This document shows, one piece after another, positions 24,888 to 36,733 of a DNA stretch of 64,000 nt. The DNA comes from Cytospora piceicola (Eukaryota > Ascomycota > Sordariomycetes > Diaporthales > Cytosporaceae). The stretch covers positions 352,675 through 416,674 of the forward strand of contig JALQBC010000038.1 of the NCBI GenBank assembly GCA_023375675.1. Direction: 5' to 3'. The translations under genes were made by a program, and so were the position numbers. Below the pieces are notes generated by a model, which was given only the letters and a program-made list of their open reading frames with translations, was not told the DNA's origin and did not search any database. Position 1 is the first letter of the stretch; each line of letters begins with the position of its first letter.

Positions 24888-27734
24888 TATGATAATCTGA
24901 GACAGCGCACAATATCAGATTCGAATCAGTTCAGAGGTGTTAGACCGCAGCTATGAGAGGGCGTCAGTGGAACTCAGATGAAATGTCGTCGCCGGGTCGC
25001 ACAGCAGCTGGAGGATGATCAGCAGCCCCGCACTCACCTCGACCGGGTCCGGATTAGATGCCGGTTTCTATCTATATTTCCTTGAAATGTATATATCGCG
25101 ACTTGTTCTGTCACCTTTCTCGTTTGCACAGATGTTGTTTTGTCAGAAGGAAAGACGACAGTGGCGATGGATAAATGGATGCTCATTTGAAAGCTGGGAG
25201 ACTCATTATTGAATCAGGACGCGCAGCCCAGCCCACTCACAGAGTCGCAGCGTGGGACGTCGCAGCCAACGGCGACTGGGCCAAATCTCCAACGTACTGC
25301 ACCCCTTGATGTGTTAAACCCTGTAACCAGCTTGCCAGGCTGCTTAATCGAGCTCCTTATGGGTGGCTTCGTCCAATGAGTGCAAAGCTCGTCAATGAGG
25401 CTACAGGGGTGCGCTCTTGATCGACTCCTGCTCGGCGCTTACGGCTGGGCTGGACCGGGCGGCTACAGCTTCCCCGATTGTTTGGTCTGATTGGCTGTTT
25501 GCTCTGACCAAGAGTCTTGGACGAGCTGGACGCAGTGACATGGCGATTTATGGTTTGGAGATATCTGGGCATCACACACAAGATGGGTATATGAAATGGT
25601 GAGCTTCCACAATGAAGATCCCGATTACTATATTTCCTGGTCCTGGTGACAGCTTCTCCCAATTACATGACCCGGCTCCACCGAGGCTTATAAGTTGGGG
25701 GGGGGGGGGGATTACATCCGGGTTATACCCTGACGACTTCATTGCAGGTTATCAGACTGAGCAGTCACATGAGCAGCATATGCAACATCGCAACAACAAC
25801 AACAACAACACCGACCAGTGTCTCAGCTCCGGATCGAGCGAGGTTTTCCTCCCAGACCGGAAACTCACATGTTGTAAACCACTTTCCTGTGACTCTCCTT
25901 TCCCCTATCATCCTCAGCAGTATCATCAGTGCCTTCACCACACTAGCCATACCTAGGTACCTCTGCCCATCACCCTGGGGGGCGGCCCCTTGCTCATGCT
26001 TTGCCTCTTTCCATGGCATTACCATGATCAAACAAGAGAACTCTTCTTCTGTGGAAAGGGCATTCTTTGGGCCGCCGCGATCAGTGTTGACGGCGGTGCC
26101 TCGTGTGCCATTTAGGTAGATATTGTTGATAAGGTTGCGATGAAAGGGGATACCATCGATGTACATGCTGTAAGTTGGGGGCCATTCTTTCCCTGAAATC
26201 GTGGGTCCGACGCTTGACGTGGCGATCTGTGATGGGGCTCTCCTTATGGTTGGCAGTGGTCCCTCACGGTCGTTGTGGTGTTGGATCTATAGGGCATGTC
26301 AAGTTCAATCGAGATGAGGTCGAAAGGATTGGTTATAATTAACGGAAGCATCGTTAAGGAATGGAGGTAACAACGCCAGTTTGTTGCTTTGGTTGGGATT
26401 GTTTGGAAGGCTTCTGGTGCTGGGAACTCTGCTGTCGAGTCGATGCACTTTATCGGGTGGGAACAAGTGCTGGTAGGAGCATCGAACGTTGGTGCAGATT
26501 GCAGTCTTAGTTGGGTACGATCCACCATGATACCCAGATGGCAGCTGGCGCACAGGTTGGAAGTGGCTGCCTGGGAGCTCAGACGAAATGCCTCGAGGCA
26601 GACATATAGAGGCGAGCCAGTTGACCCATATCAAGGGGGCAAAAGCCCAGCTACCTAGTGTAGTTGGTAAACGCTGAGGATGCTAATCTCCATTGGTTAG
26701 GCGTTGTTGGAAGCCAAATTCCAGTCCGGCGGCTCATTGATTCAGACGAAGCTTGAGGTTCCTTTGGTTCCGGGGCGACAAGCGGTGTTCCGTCGGCTGG
26801 GCCTCCTGCTTGCAGGGGGTAACTTTTTTTTTCTCCCATTCTTTTTGGTTCGATTGCTTTTATATATCTATCACATCTATAACTAATTCCTAATGTCCAA
26901 TTTGATTGTGGTGTTGTGGTGAAGGCTGCAGTGTGGCCTAGGAAAGCTAGAGCTTTATATTGGTTATGTTCAGGGACGATGTTGGCGGCGACACGTTTCT
27001 TGACCCGTGCAAGTGGCTGGGTGTCAGCAGATGGTCCTCCGTTCGACTCTTGCTAGGAGACAACTGGATTCTATTTTTTGGGGGCTTTTATTTTTTCCAA
27101 CAAATATACCATTGTGTGGTCCTCGAGGGCCTGGGGGTAACTGGACTGTTGCGACTTCCAACTGCAGATGGCTTCACCAGAGCTCCTTTGACGTCAATGC
27201 TGATATGCGAGTTCTCTCGTCTTTGTGTGGCTATATATGCACTCTACTCTTGCCCTGAACTCCCCGCGGGCAAAAATTCCAGCCAGAGTGGACGGCTCTT
27301 CTTCACTGTGTCTCATACCTGCATAGAAGCGGGCTACGTTGTCTGCCTCTTCTCCAGGCTGGGAAGGTAATATCCCATACCTAAGTTGATAATATATCAA
27401 ACAATGGGGATGAGTCCAGACGGCAATATATTCACATCCTGTCCAGTCCATTGCTCGGTCGTTGCTTCTGTCTCGCAATAACCCCGGTTGGCAAGATTAC
27501 TCTATATCAGTTCCCACATACAGATTTCTTCCTCTGAGCCACTGATCTTAAATCCACAGCCCACTGAAGCTCACGATGGAAGCCAATTGCATTGGTACAC
27601 TAAGTGCGATGGCTGAGGATTTCGATGATGCGGAACCGAATATAGTGAGTGATTGCTCTCCGAACGTTGACAACAAGCGCCTAACCCCGTCTATATATAG
27701 TATCCCGCCGTCGGAAGGTCCTCTGGTCGTCAAT
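24888..27734. other. Intergenic, no supported gene
   Basis: Promoter side of the AIM24-family gene followed by spacer. The segment includes a CAA microsatellite (25791-25811), a run of about 14 G near 25697, and a TACCTAGGTA palindrome at 25950. No reading frame here shows a recognisable family. Confidence 0.5.
25950..25959. repeat. TACCTAGGTA palindrome, copy 3
   Basis: Perfect 10-bp palindrome in intergenic DNA, followed by CC so that GTACC also appears. Confidence 0.9.
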
Positions 27735-28110
27735 GGTGCTGACTACGAGAGCTTCTGTCCACGGCGACTTACTAGTCACCCTGGGAGTACCGTTACGACT
27801 GGGCAAGCTTCCGGGCTACCCTCGGCCGGGACCCGAAGACGTTTGAGAGCATGGAACTGCGTGAGGCTGGCATTCCGGAGGAGCAGGGCCGGATGATCTG
27901 TAAGGATTATCGTGATATACCCGAGGCCAGGTATGACAAGATCACATGCCCAGAGATGGCGGAGCATGTGGGAATTTCAAGATTGTCAAGTTCCTACGAC
28001 AGTGCTATGACTTCCTTGACCGCGATGGGGTTATTGTCTTGCAAGTTGAGGAGACCCTGGCAGTACGAAGACCTAATACTCGTGAAATTTTTGAATGACA
28101 TCCACCGGAT
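27735..28110 (+). pseudogene. Relic of sphingolipid C9-methyltransferase gene
   Basis: The + strand carries readable pieces of a fungal sphingolipid C9-methyltransferase (cyclopropane-synthase-like SAM enzyme acting on glucosylceramide long-chain bases). In order they are GDLLVTL (about 27763), EYRYDWASFRAT (27785), TLGRDPKTFES, LREAGIPEEQ, CKDYRDIPEARYDKITC and MAEHVG (to 27973). Then, in another frame, come KFLRQCYDFLDRDGVIVLQV (27988-28047) and, back in the first frame, LRRPWQYEDLI. The sequence jumps from the ...YDW.FR.T region straight to TLGR, skipping roughly 140-150 residues that in the family include the DLGCGWG SAM-binding core. At least three frame changes are visible (an extra G near 27784, one near 27974-27980, one near 28045). 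No introns explain them. The gene is dead here; an intact paralogue would be expected elsewhere in the genome. Confidence 0.85.
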
Positions 28111-29011
28111 TGATGGAGTTCCCACGCAGGTTGGCCTTTCTGGAGCGCCGACTGCAGCCCAAAAAGCCGGGCGGGGGGTGCTCACTCACTCCTAGACCGC
28201 TCATGTTGCCATGCCGAGATATCAGCATGGCCACTTTCACGCAGGATGGAGATGATGAGCAACAGGTGAGCGGACAGAATAATGCATGTGGCAGTCGGCT
28301 AAGACGCCTCTTGAATCTCTTCTCATATTGCTTCCTCTCCATATGTTTTCTCCCCATGCCATGCTAGCAACAGTCAGGCAGCTAAGCTAAACCTGACATC
28401 ATCAAATGAATTTCCATAACCTCCCCATGCAGAAGCAATCCATTATTGCTGAAATATGCCAAACACTTTCGATAAACAGAATGAGCCCCACCGCGCCATG
28501 TATCCTGAAGCCTCTCGGCAGTAATGCCTCCCAGAAAATGATGTGTGGCTGCAAACATGACGCAAAAACAAAAAACAACCATGTACGTGTATCATGGTAT
28601 CAAAACTCCCAAAGACGCCTTAATCCTCGTATGCTTTTGCCATCCGGTCCCAACCCGTTGTGCCCAGTTCCGTTTCTAACCATAAAGTGTCCAAACCCCG
28701 GACACTTCTTTGCCAACTGCGGAGATTCTCTAATTAAAACAATGTAGGAAAATACAGTCCAGGCCTTATTTCGTGGCTGGCTGAAATTAGAAAGAGCGTG
28801 TGTGTGGGTTTGGTGGAGCCGGCCTCCGCGTCGTAGGCTTTCGCTTCAACCCTGCCCGTTTGAGTCGATGCCAAGATAGCTCATATTTTTTTGTTAGTAT
28901 GGATATCATCTGACTCAGTCACCCCGATGTCCAGGACGGTGGCTCGTTCGACGGTCCCGTCGCCTCGTAGCAAGGCAGCAAAGGAAGCTTGAAATTATGC
29001 AGACCAGCAAT
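28111..29011. other. Intergenic, no supported gene
   Basis: Spacer between the methyltransferase relic and the 3' end of SLN1. I see no feature beyond short unsupported frames. Confidence 0.5.
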
Positions 29012-32000
29012 TCAAACATCCCGACGCGAAGCCACACCGTTGAGGTGATGACCATCCTCGACAGGGTGTGGTAGCTCCATCTCCGAGACATGTCCGAAGT
29101 CTCTCTTCTCCGTGCCCTTTTCCGTGGTCGATTGCGACGGTGGTCTATCCGGCGTAGTCTTCCTCGTCAAAACGCTCGACGTCTCTGGTTCCTCCGGTAT
29201 GGTCGCGAACTTTTGCAGCACCTTCTTCAGTGCCGGCCTGCGAATGGGTTTCGCCAGGAACTCGTTCATGCCCGAGTCCATGCAGTCCTGCACATTGCTG
29301 GCGTCGGAGAATGCCGTGAGCGCGACAATGGGTGCGTTATAGCCCATTTTGCGGATTAGGCGAGTGCTCTGAAGGCCATCGAGGTTGGGCATCTGGATAT
29401 CCATGAAGATCACGTCGAACCGCTGGTTACGCTCGAAATTCACCTTCACCAGCTCGTATGCTTCTTGTCCATCCTTGGCGATCGTTACGTCGTACACGTC
29501 TTCGAGCTTCAGCATTCGACTGACGACCTCGATATTGGTGTTGTTGTCATCTGCCACGAGTACGCGCAATTTGCCTTGTCCGGCCTTCTTCTCCATGGCT
29601 TGATTGATCACTGCCATCTTCTCCTCGTCGTTCTTCACGGTTTTTGCCTTCGTTGCCGCGAAGAATGGCTGACTCAGACCGACGAGCCGAGGTTGTTTAT
29701 CGAGTCCGGGCACAGGCGTTTGTTTGGTAGCTTCGACGGTCTGTACATCTCCGGCCGATTCGCGTCGTAGTTCAGCCTCTGCTCCTATACTGGACGGTCT
29801 TGAACCTCGGAGGCTGCTGGATGCTGTGCTGGAGGGCCTATCATATATCGTGGTTAGTCTCTGCCAAATCATGTCAATGAGACATTACTCACTTGTCCTT
29901 CGTGTATTTCAACGGCAAGCGCACGGTGAACGTCGTGCCAACCCCAACAGTACTCTTCAACGAGATTTGACCTCCCATAATCGTGGCTAACTGGGAGCAA
30001 ATACTGAGGCCCAGTCCAGTGCCGCCATATTTTTTACTCAGACCCAGATCACCCTGCACAAATGGCTCAAACACTCTCTGCTGCATGTGTTCCGGTATGC
30101 CGGGGCCTGTGTCTTCTATATCAAACTCGAATATGTATGTTTTTGCGTTTGACGGTGGTGAAGTCATGGCGTTGTCCATGCCCAATCCCATGGTGGGAAC
30201 GTTCGACTTTGGATCCGCAGGATTGATGGACAATGCCGTCCCTTTCTGGACCTGGGACTGCGTAATGGCTGATGACGCTCCCTTGGAGCTTACCGAGTTC
30301 TGTGAGCCGGATCCAAGCCGGTTACGGCTGCGTCCAGGGCGGGTCGAGTTTCTGGAAAAGGACGAAGCTCTACTTACGTCACTTGGATCAGCTTCTCCCA
30401 CGCATCGTATCCGCACCATAACCTTGCCGCCCGGAGGTGTGAACTTCAGACTGTTGCTGACGAGGTTGATCAGGACTTGCAAGATACGGTGCTGGTCACC
30501 CCAGAGACACATATCTTTCAGGCGGCCAAGGCCTTGAGGTCCAGCGATAGCAGGAAGTTTCCTGTCGAGGCTGGGTCGCTCTGGGCTTGTGGGCTCAGTA
30601 GGCTCGTTACCAACGAAGTCAGCAGACAACGTGATCCGACCTTCCCTCACTTGTTTGTCGAAGATGGAAAGAATCTGCGACCGAATTTCACCGAGTCGAA
30701 ATTCTCTTTCTTCTAGGCAGATTTGATGGCCGATCTGGTTCTTGGAGAAGCTCAGAAGATCCTCAAGGAGGTGGAGCAGAAGGTCGCCAGATTTGTACAG
30801 CGTCTTGAGGGATTGTTTGATCCTCAAGATGTCGTCCTCCTCCATACACACGGCACACATGCCCATGATTCCATTCAAGGGCGTCTTGAGTTCGTGTGAA
30901 ATGTTGGCGATGAATAGAGTTTTGCTCTCATTCGCCGCTTCGGCTGCCTTTTTGCTAATTTCCAACTCCTGGGTACGCTCAGCAACCTTCTGATCCAAGA
31001 CTGTGTACTGCTTGAAAAGCTCGTCACTCATCTCGTTGAAGACCTCCGTGAGCTCCGTCAGCTCGTCCGTGATGACATGTGGATGGCTTTCTACCTTGCC
31101 AGGGATTTTGAAGACTCGCCGCCGGCTTGAGTTAGCCGCGTTTTCCAGCAACAACGTCCGGCGGCGGTGTCGACGATGAATTTTCCATGATAACCAGGCG
31201 AAGAAGCCTTTGACAGATGTCTTTGAGGTGCTTCCAGAGGCCATGCCCTCCTCATAAGCGTCGAACCTCTCAAGCTCGTCCTGGTATCCTGGCGGAGCCA
31301 TGGACTTTTCGGTAGCATACTTCAAGCGCCGAATTGGAAGCACGCCCCAGTGAGCACAAGGGAAAACGAGCAGTATGACAACACCCACTGTGCCGAAAAC
31401 ACAGCCCAGCAGTATTGCTCGCAGCGTCTTGATCGGGGCTGTCGCCTCGGATCGCGCCTGTTCTACTACTACCGTCCAGTTGACAAGCGGGGTTTGTGGC
31501 CGGGCATAGCCAACGGACACATGCTCTCCCTGCTCGTTTGTTGACCACAGGTTACCACTGGCATTGTTTACGGCCTTGATCTGTTTCGAGAAGTCGGTCA
31601 TCGCAGCTGGGTAATCCCGCAGCTTGAAGGGGATGTCGTAGTGACCGGCACGGTCGCCGTGCCGGTTCGAGCCAGTAGGCGGCATCCCCGGGGGAAACAG
31701 GAATTGCACCGGGAGATCTCCAAAGGCTTTCAGGTCATGAGGCGTGTATGTTGAGTTGGACGCTGGTTGTGATGCGTTGAACCGATTCGACATGGACACC
31801 GGACCAACAACCAGAACAATGCCAGTATCACCCATTCCTTCCCTACCTGAAAGGACATCAACCACTGAAGAGCCAGAAGCAACGACAGTCATGTAGCCCA
31901 GAATGAAACCTACGGCTGAAGTCGATCTTATCGGCTACACATTGTTCTTGTTAGCAACCAATTCGAAAGCAGTTGTCCCTCGGGCTCCAAGACAGAGTCC

Positions 32001-32795
32001 AAAAGCCTGGTGGACTGGAGGAAAAGTAATCATGCGGGGTTACTAACGATAGTTAGCGAGACCAGTGCAAAGGACTCGTTGATCACAAGAGGGCCCAGCA
32101 TGAGACCTTCATTCTGACTGAGGCGGACATCAGAGAATGCATAAGCCGCGAACTTGTTTGTGGTTGGATAATTTTTACTGGGAACGCCCGTATCTGTGTA
32201 AGTGATGTTCGGATACAATGCGCGCGGAAAGCCCCCATCGCTGTCTCCTAGGAAAGGTTTGTAGCCGGCTGAGTTGTTATAAGGGAGCTCGATGCTGGGA
32301 GTCGTAATACCAGTGGCGTTGAAAAGGCCATAAGCCGGACCAGTAGTATTCCTGGAATAAACTTTGACTTGGTACAAATTTCCGTTTCCAGAACCGAGCG
32401 CGCTTTGGAAATCCGTCGTGGCAGCATCCCAGTTAGATTCACTTGTGTTCCCTGCATAGAACGATTCCATAGCTCGTTGGATTAGTATCCTCGTAGATAT
32501 TGTCGAGCAGGTGGTCTGAATCAGTTCTATCTCGGACGAGATACGTGTGGCTTTCAGGGAGGCCGTCAGCGCGAGACTATCGACCTCGACGCCAACGACG
32601 AAGTTGTTGACAAAGATCCATGTTGGCACAGAGACGACAGCGAGGGCTAGGAGGACACTAGATCATTCATATGTTAGCTCTCAGTTGGCGCTGAAACTTC
32701 AAACTGTAAGCAGATTAGAGGGTATCGAAAACTTGCACTAGTGTTACCAGCAAGGCCAGTTGCTCCCTGATAGCAATGCGTACTTTGGGCCTCAT
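29012..32795 (-). CDS. SLN1: SLN1-type osmosensing hybrid histidine kinase
   Basis: Four minus-strand exons: 32795-32737, 32657-32048, 31934-29893 and 29837-29012, giving 1178 residues (yeast Sln1 has 1220). The start [17 protein letters not shown] is the conserved SLN1 opening. It runs into a first membrane segment at about residues 12-36. A large extracytoplasmic sensor follows, then a second membrane segment at about 396-419 and a linker/coiled coil to about 560. The phospho-accepting H-box [13 protein letters not shown] has His at about 570; the N-box SNSLKF is at about 716; DTGPGIP and GGTGLGLSI complete the ATPase lid. The receiver domain starts at KLRVLVADD with phospho-Asp at about 1050 ([10 protein letters not shown]) and Lys in FLAKPIR. 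Known role: a plasma-membrane sensor feeding the Ypd1-Ssk1 phosphorelay that controls the HOG MAP-kinase pathway. Intron 1 only fits as a GC-AG intron; introns 2 and 3 are GT-AG, and intron 3 has a GACTAAC branch site. Confidence 0.95.
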
Positions 32796-33233
32796 CTTTC
32801 TGGTGTTGTTCAGACTATGAGGAGCCTGGGTTGAGACCTCGCGCGGTCTGCATTCTCGTCCGTGAGACGCAGGAGAAGTCGCTCGTGGCAGCAAAACACT
32901 GAGACGGGGGAATTCGACAGCCACGGGTTCGTGGGTCGATACCGGAGAAGCGTTGGGGATAGACAACGACAACGACCGCGGGGAGGTGCAGGTCGAAGGA
33001 CTCCCAGACGCTGGCCAGTAGACAGCTCCAGCAGATCTCCGTTTTTGTCCCTGTAGATCTTAAAGTGGTCTTGGTCTCAGTCTCACGGCAGGGCGAAGGA
33101 CGGTAGGCTGCAGCGAGATGCGGCACTCGTGGTACTTGTACCCGGCTCCAAAAGCCCGTATTTGTGTCGTCGCTAATCAGCTTGCGAGAAATGGCCAGGA
33201 GTTCGAGGTCGAAGGTCGTGGGGTAGGAGATGC

Positions 33234-33243
33234 TACCTAGGTA
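33234..33243. repeat. TACCTAGGTA palindrome, copy 4
   Basis: Lies about 440 bp upstream of the SLN1 start codon, inside a 14-bp perfect palindrome (GCTACCTAGGTAGC, 33232-33245). Confidence 0.9.
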
Positions 33244-34374
33244 GCTACAACGAAAGAAGCTATGACAGTCGAAAAGCTTGGGCAAGTCAATGGACTCGGG
33301 AAGGCGTCGGTGTCGTAACGAGCAGTCGGGTCGAGGTTGAAAAGTCAATTGGGATCAACGTGACAGAGAGGACAGGGCGGCATGGCAGGCAGGGCTGAAA
33401 GAAGGAAGGGGAAGAAACGGCGCGCCGTCGGACGAGACAGCCGGGAGGTGGAAAATGTGTAGGTGGGAGAACCCGAGTACGGTGGGGTGCCAGGCCGGCA
33501 TCTGTCCCGTCTGTCGCCTTCTAGCCTGACTTGTGCCCGGGCAGTCCTGGCAGTCCTGGCACTCAAAGACACTGGTGTGTCTGGCACTTCCCGGGGGCTG
33601 CCAGGGCTGCATGGGAATATGCTGCAGGGAAGGAGGTGACACTAATGTGTACGGGCTACCTAGACTGCTGGATACCTACAGTAGGTACCTAGGCATTGGT
33701 CTGGGGGACCCCAGTCTGGGGGGGCGCATCAGTGGGGAATAGATGGTAGCATTACCTCCGTCCCGTTGTTCTGTGGGCAGTCTTGGGATTACCGAGGTCA
33801 AAGAGCAGAAAGCTTGGAACGTTTAAACTTGGGCAGCCAGGCACACAGCACATTCGGGTACACTGGGACCACTAAACAAGCTTCTGGTGCAAGTCGCCGT
33901 GCTCACTCGTTGTTGAACATGTCACGTCTCTCAAGGTTGCCCCGTCTTGTCTCTTCTGGTTTCGTCTCGTCTCAGTTCGGCCCTGTCTTGTCTGCTGTCC
34001 TGCCTCTTGAATGTCCATCAGATGTCTCTCATCCGTCATGGCCAATTGCAATTTCGACCGTCATGCAACGAATCGGGAATTGCTTGAAGATGGTCGGCGC
34101 AATTTTCCGACCGGGGCTGCAGGAAGTGGGCCCCTAGGTTCTCTCGGGGTCTAGACCGGCCCCCCGGTCTCACGTTGGCATTTCTGCATAGAAAGCGATT
34201 AAGATGATAAACCTCACTACACAACTTGCATAAAATCTGGCCAATCAGCCAGCACTGCGCCCAAGTCATCAATCGGCTTTCGTCTAGGCATGGCACGATT
34301 GTGAGATATTTAAACATAAAATGCTCGTCATCGTTGTACTCCCAGGTACCATGAAAACGGTGAGTGTTCCTGAA

Positions 34375-34392
34375 TACCTACCTAGGTAGGTA
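34375..34392. repeat. 18-bp perfect palindrome containing TACCTAGGTA, copy 5
   Basis: The sequence reads TACCTACCTAGGTAGGTA and equals its own reverse complement over all 18 bp; the core decamer is at 34379-34388. Confidence 0.95.
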
Positions 34393-34667
34393 ATCATGCT
34401 GTGATGTGTACATTGCTGGGGAAGCTCCCAGATTGGAACGAGACTGAGGACCGCCGGAAGCCATCGGCAAAGGAAGAAGGAGGCTTGAGAACCGAGGCGG
34501 ACATCACGACTCGCCATTCAACAGGCTTGAAGTATGAAGCGTTGATTCTGTTGGAGTTTGGCACCACAGGCTGGAGTCCGGATTCTATGGTGCAGACCCA
34601 GTTCGTTATTCAGTTCAACCAAGCTTGGTCAAATAACCAGTAATTATCCATCCATCAACTGGTCGAG

Positions 34668-34860
34668 TCAAAGGTGTGACACATTATACTCCAAGCAGAT
34701 GTCTTGATGAGACCCAGGTCCTGGCACGTTGAAGTAAAACGACACCATAACCTGGCGCCCTCCACTCATTGCAGGAAACTCCGCTCCTCTGAGTGACGAG
34801 TGATATGGTTCGGCGGTAACATCGATTGGGTCTCCAGTCAGGTATTCGTTGTCCATGCTC
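34668..34860 (-). other. Unidentified coding-like fragment
   Basis: The minus strand has an open frame whose text (for example SGGRQVMVSFYFNVPGPGSH, ending in a stop at 34668) reads like the C-terminal end of a globular protein. No upstream exon could be joined and I do not recognise the family. It may be a gene relic or a small gene's last exon. Confidence 0.25.
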
Positions 34861-35681
34861 AAATTGCACTCGTGCTAACACCGACACGTAGCCCAGTTTC
34901 AGCTGCTCGAAGCCCGGTGCTTCTTTCGTGGAGGGCTTGATGGATCATCATGGCAGACACGCACCACGAAACCATCGACTCGGGATCCAGGCGTCAACGC
35001 GAAGCCGAGATAAGCAAGAGTAGCCAGGATGAAATATAGGGGGCCATGTATACCTGCATGTGGCTAGGGACATGAGTTGAACACACTCTGATGTCCCGAG
35101 GTTATCTCGACAGTTGTTCCCACCGCCTGCTCCTTGCTGGGCCACACGTGGTTTTAATTCGGGCCGAGGACTCTAGTAGGCCCTGTTGACGTATATTGGA
35201 CTGAAGTTGCTCCTTTGGGGCACCTTACCCGGGGCCAGGGACACTCGCACTCCGTTTCTCAGTACCCGAAGCTCCGCCGGTAAGGCCTGTTCCTGGCTGC
35301 TGTCGTATGAGCAGGTTTGTGTCAAAGGCTTCAGGAGGCATTAGAGGATGTTAAATCCCGGCATCGCAACGCCTGGGTGGACCGGGACCAATACATTGTG
35401 TCATTCTTGGATCATTATCGTAATATCGAACATTGAATGCGCAGATTGAGGCTGACCACAGTTATAGTTGACCGAGTACCAGTGTGTTTCCACAGGCTTT
35501 CGAGATTAGAGCATTGAATGGGTAGATTTCTGCAAGTGGAACTCTTGAATCCTACTGTTGTGATAGCATGATGTACAGAAAGATTGCCAACAGAGGTGTC
35601 CTAGTGGGAGTAATAATAAGGTCCGGTGGTTCTGAATAGAATGAGGTGCATACCAGGCCTCTGGAAGCACTTGAGAATACC

Positions 35682-35691
35682 TACCTAGGTA
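35682..35691. repeat. TACCTAGGTA palindrome, copy 6
   Basis: Perfect 10-bp palindrome in gene-free DNA, preceded by TACC so that CCTACCTAGG appears. Confidence 0.9.
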
Positions 35692-36693
35692 CTCAGAGTA
35701 TCTAGTTTGGAGGAAGGGTCATACTTGAGTACCGAGTACAAATTAATTACCCGTTCGAGCATCTCGCCCTTCTTGTGCAGATTGTCTGAGTGCCTAACAC
35801 AAACTGCACAGGTCTGATAGCGATACTGTTAACCTTCGCAGTACTTGACCGACAGCGTTTCCAGTACATTCGCGCATGAGCACAACTACAGTGCCATCCG
35901 TCAAGATAGAGCCCGTCTGCCCTGCACGCTACCAGTCTGCAATACTACTTCTATTCGTACTCTCTCGAGTGGGGATTGAGACGTCTGCAAGACCATATCC
36001 ACTCCAGGTGCCGCATGGTCACTAAAAGTATGTATGTAAGGCGGCCTCTTGGAGATCCACTTCTTCCGTCGGATGCGAAGACTAAAAAAAAAATTCCCAT
36101 GAGCGGGAACATGGCAATTTTTTTTCCTGGAAAAACTCCATCATGGCGTAAAACACAGAATGGACCCAACCGAAATAGGGACCCTAGCATCCTAGCTGCC
36201 TAGGTGACAAGTGATAGGACTGGAGTTCAGACATAATAGAGACGCAGCAGCTAAGCACCGCTGCGTGTCCTACGAAACCTCCATTGGTCCGTGTCTTGTT
36301 TATGAACTATCTTTGTAAACACAAACGCCTAGGTGGCGATCCAATGGCTGCCCAAGCTGCCAAGACGTCAGTACGTGAACGCTTTCACCGGCTCAGCCAC
36401 CGTTGGAGACCTGATCCCCTATCTCCCAGCATGGTATGGCCAACCTGACGACCAGTCGCTCATCTGATACGACGCTGGGAGATGTTTGGCTACGACTTCT
36501 TTCGACCTGACTGTAAACTCTTGCTGTTGGGCGTAGCTACGCTAGCACGGTACGGTAGCTAGTCAGTAGAAGTCTGCGAGATAGAACATGTGTGAAAAGA
36601 GGTGGCTGGCTAAAAGTCCCGAGGTCCTTACAACATCAGGAACATATGCTCCCTGCTGATGACATCCTCGCAATCAACATGCTTCAATTCGTA

Positions 36694-36733
36694 CATGAGC
36701 CAATATGAGCCAATATGAGCCAATATGAGCCAA
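36694..36733. repeat. Tandem repeat, 10-bp unit ATGAGCCAAT
   Basis: Four consecutive copies of a 10-bp unit in intergenic DNA; the last copy is imperfect at its end. Confidence 0.9.
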
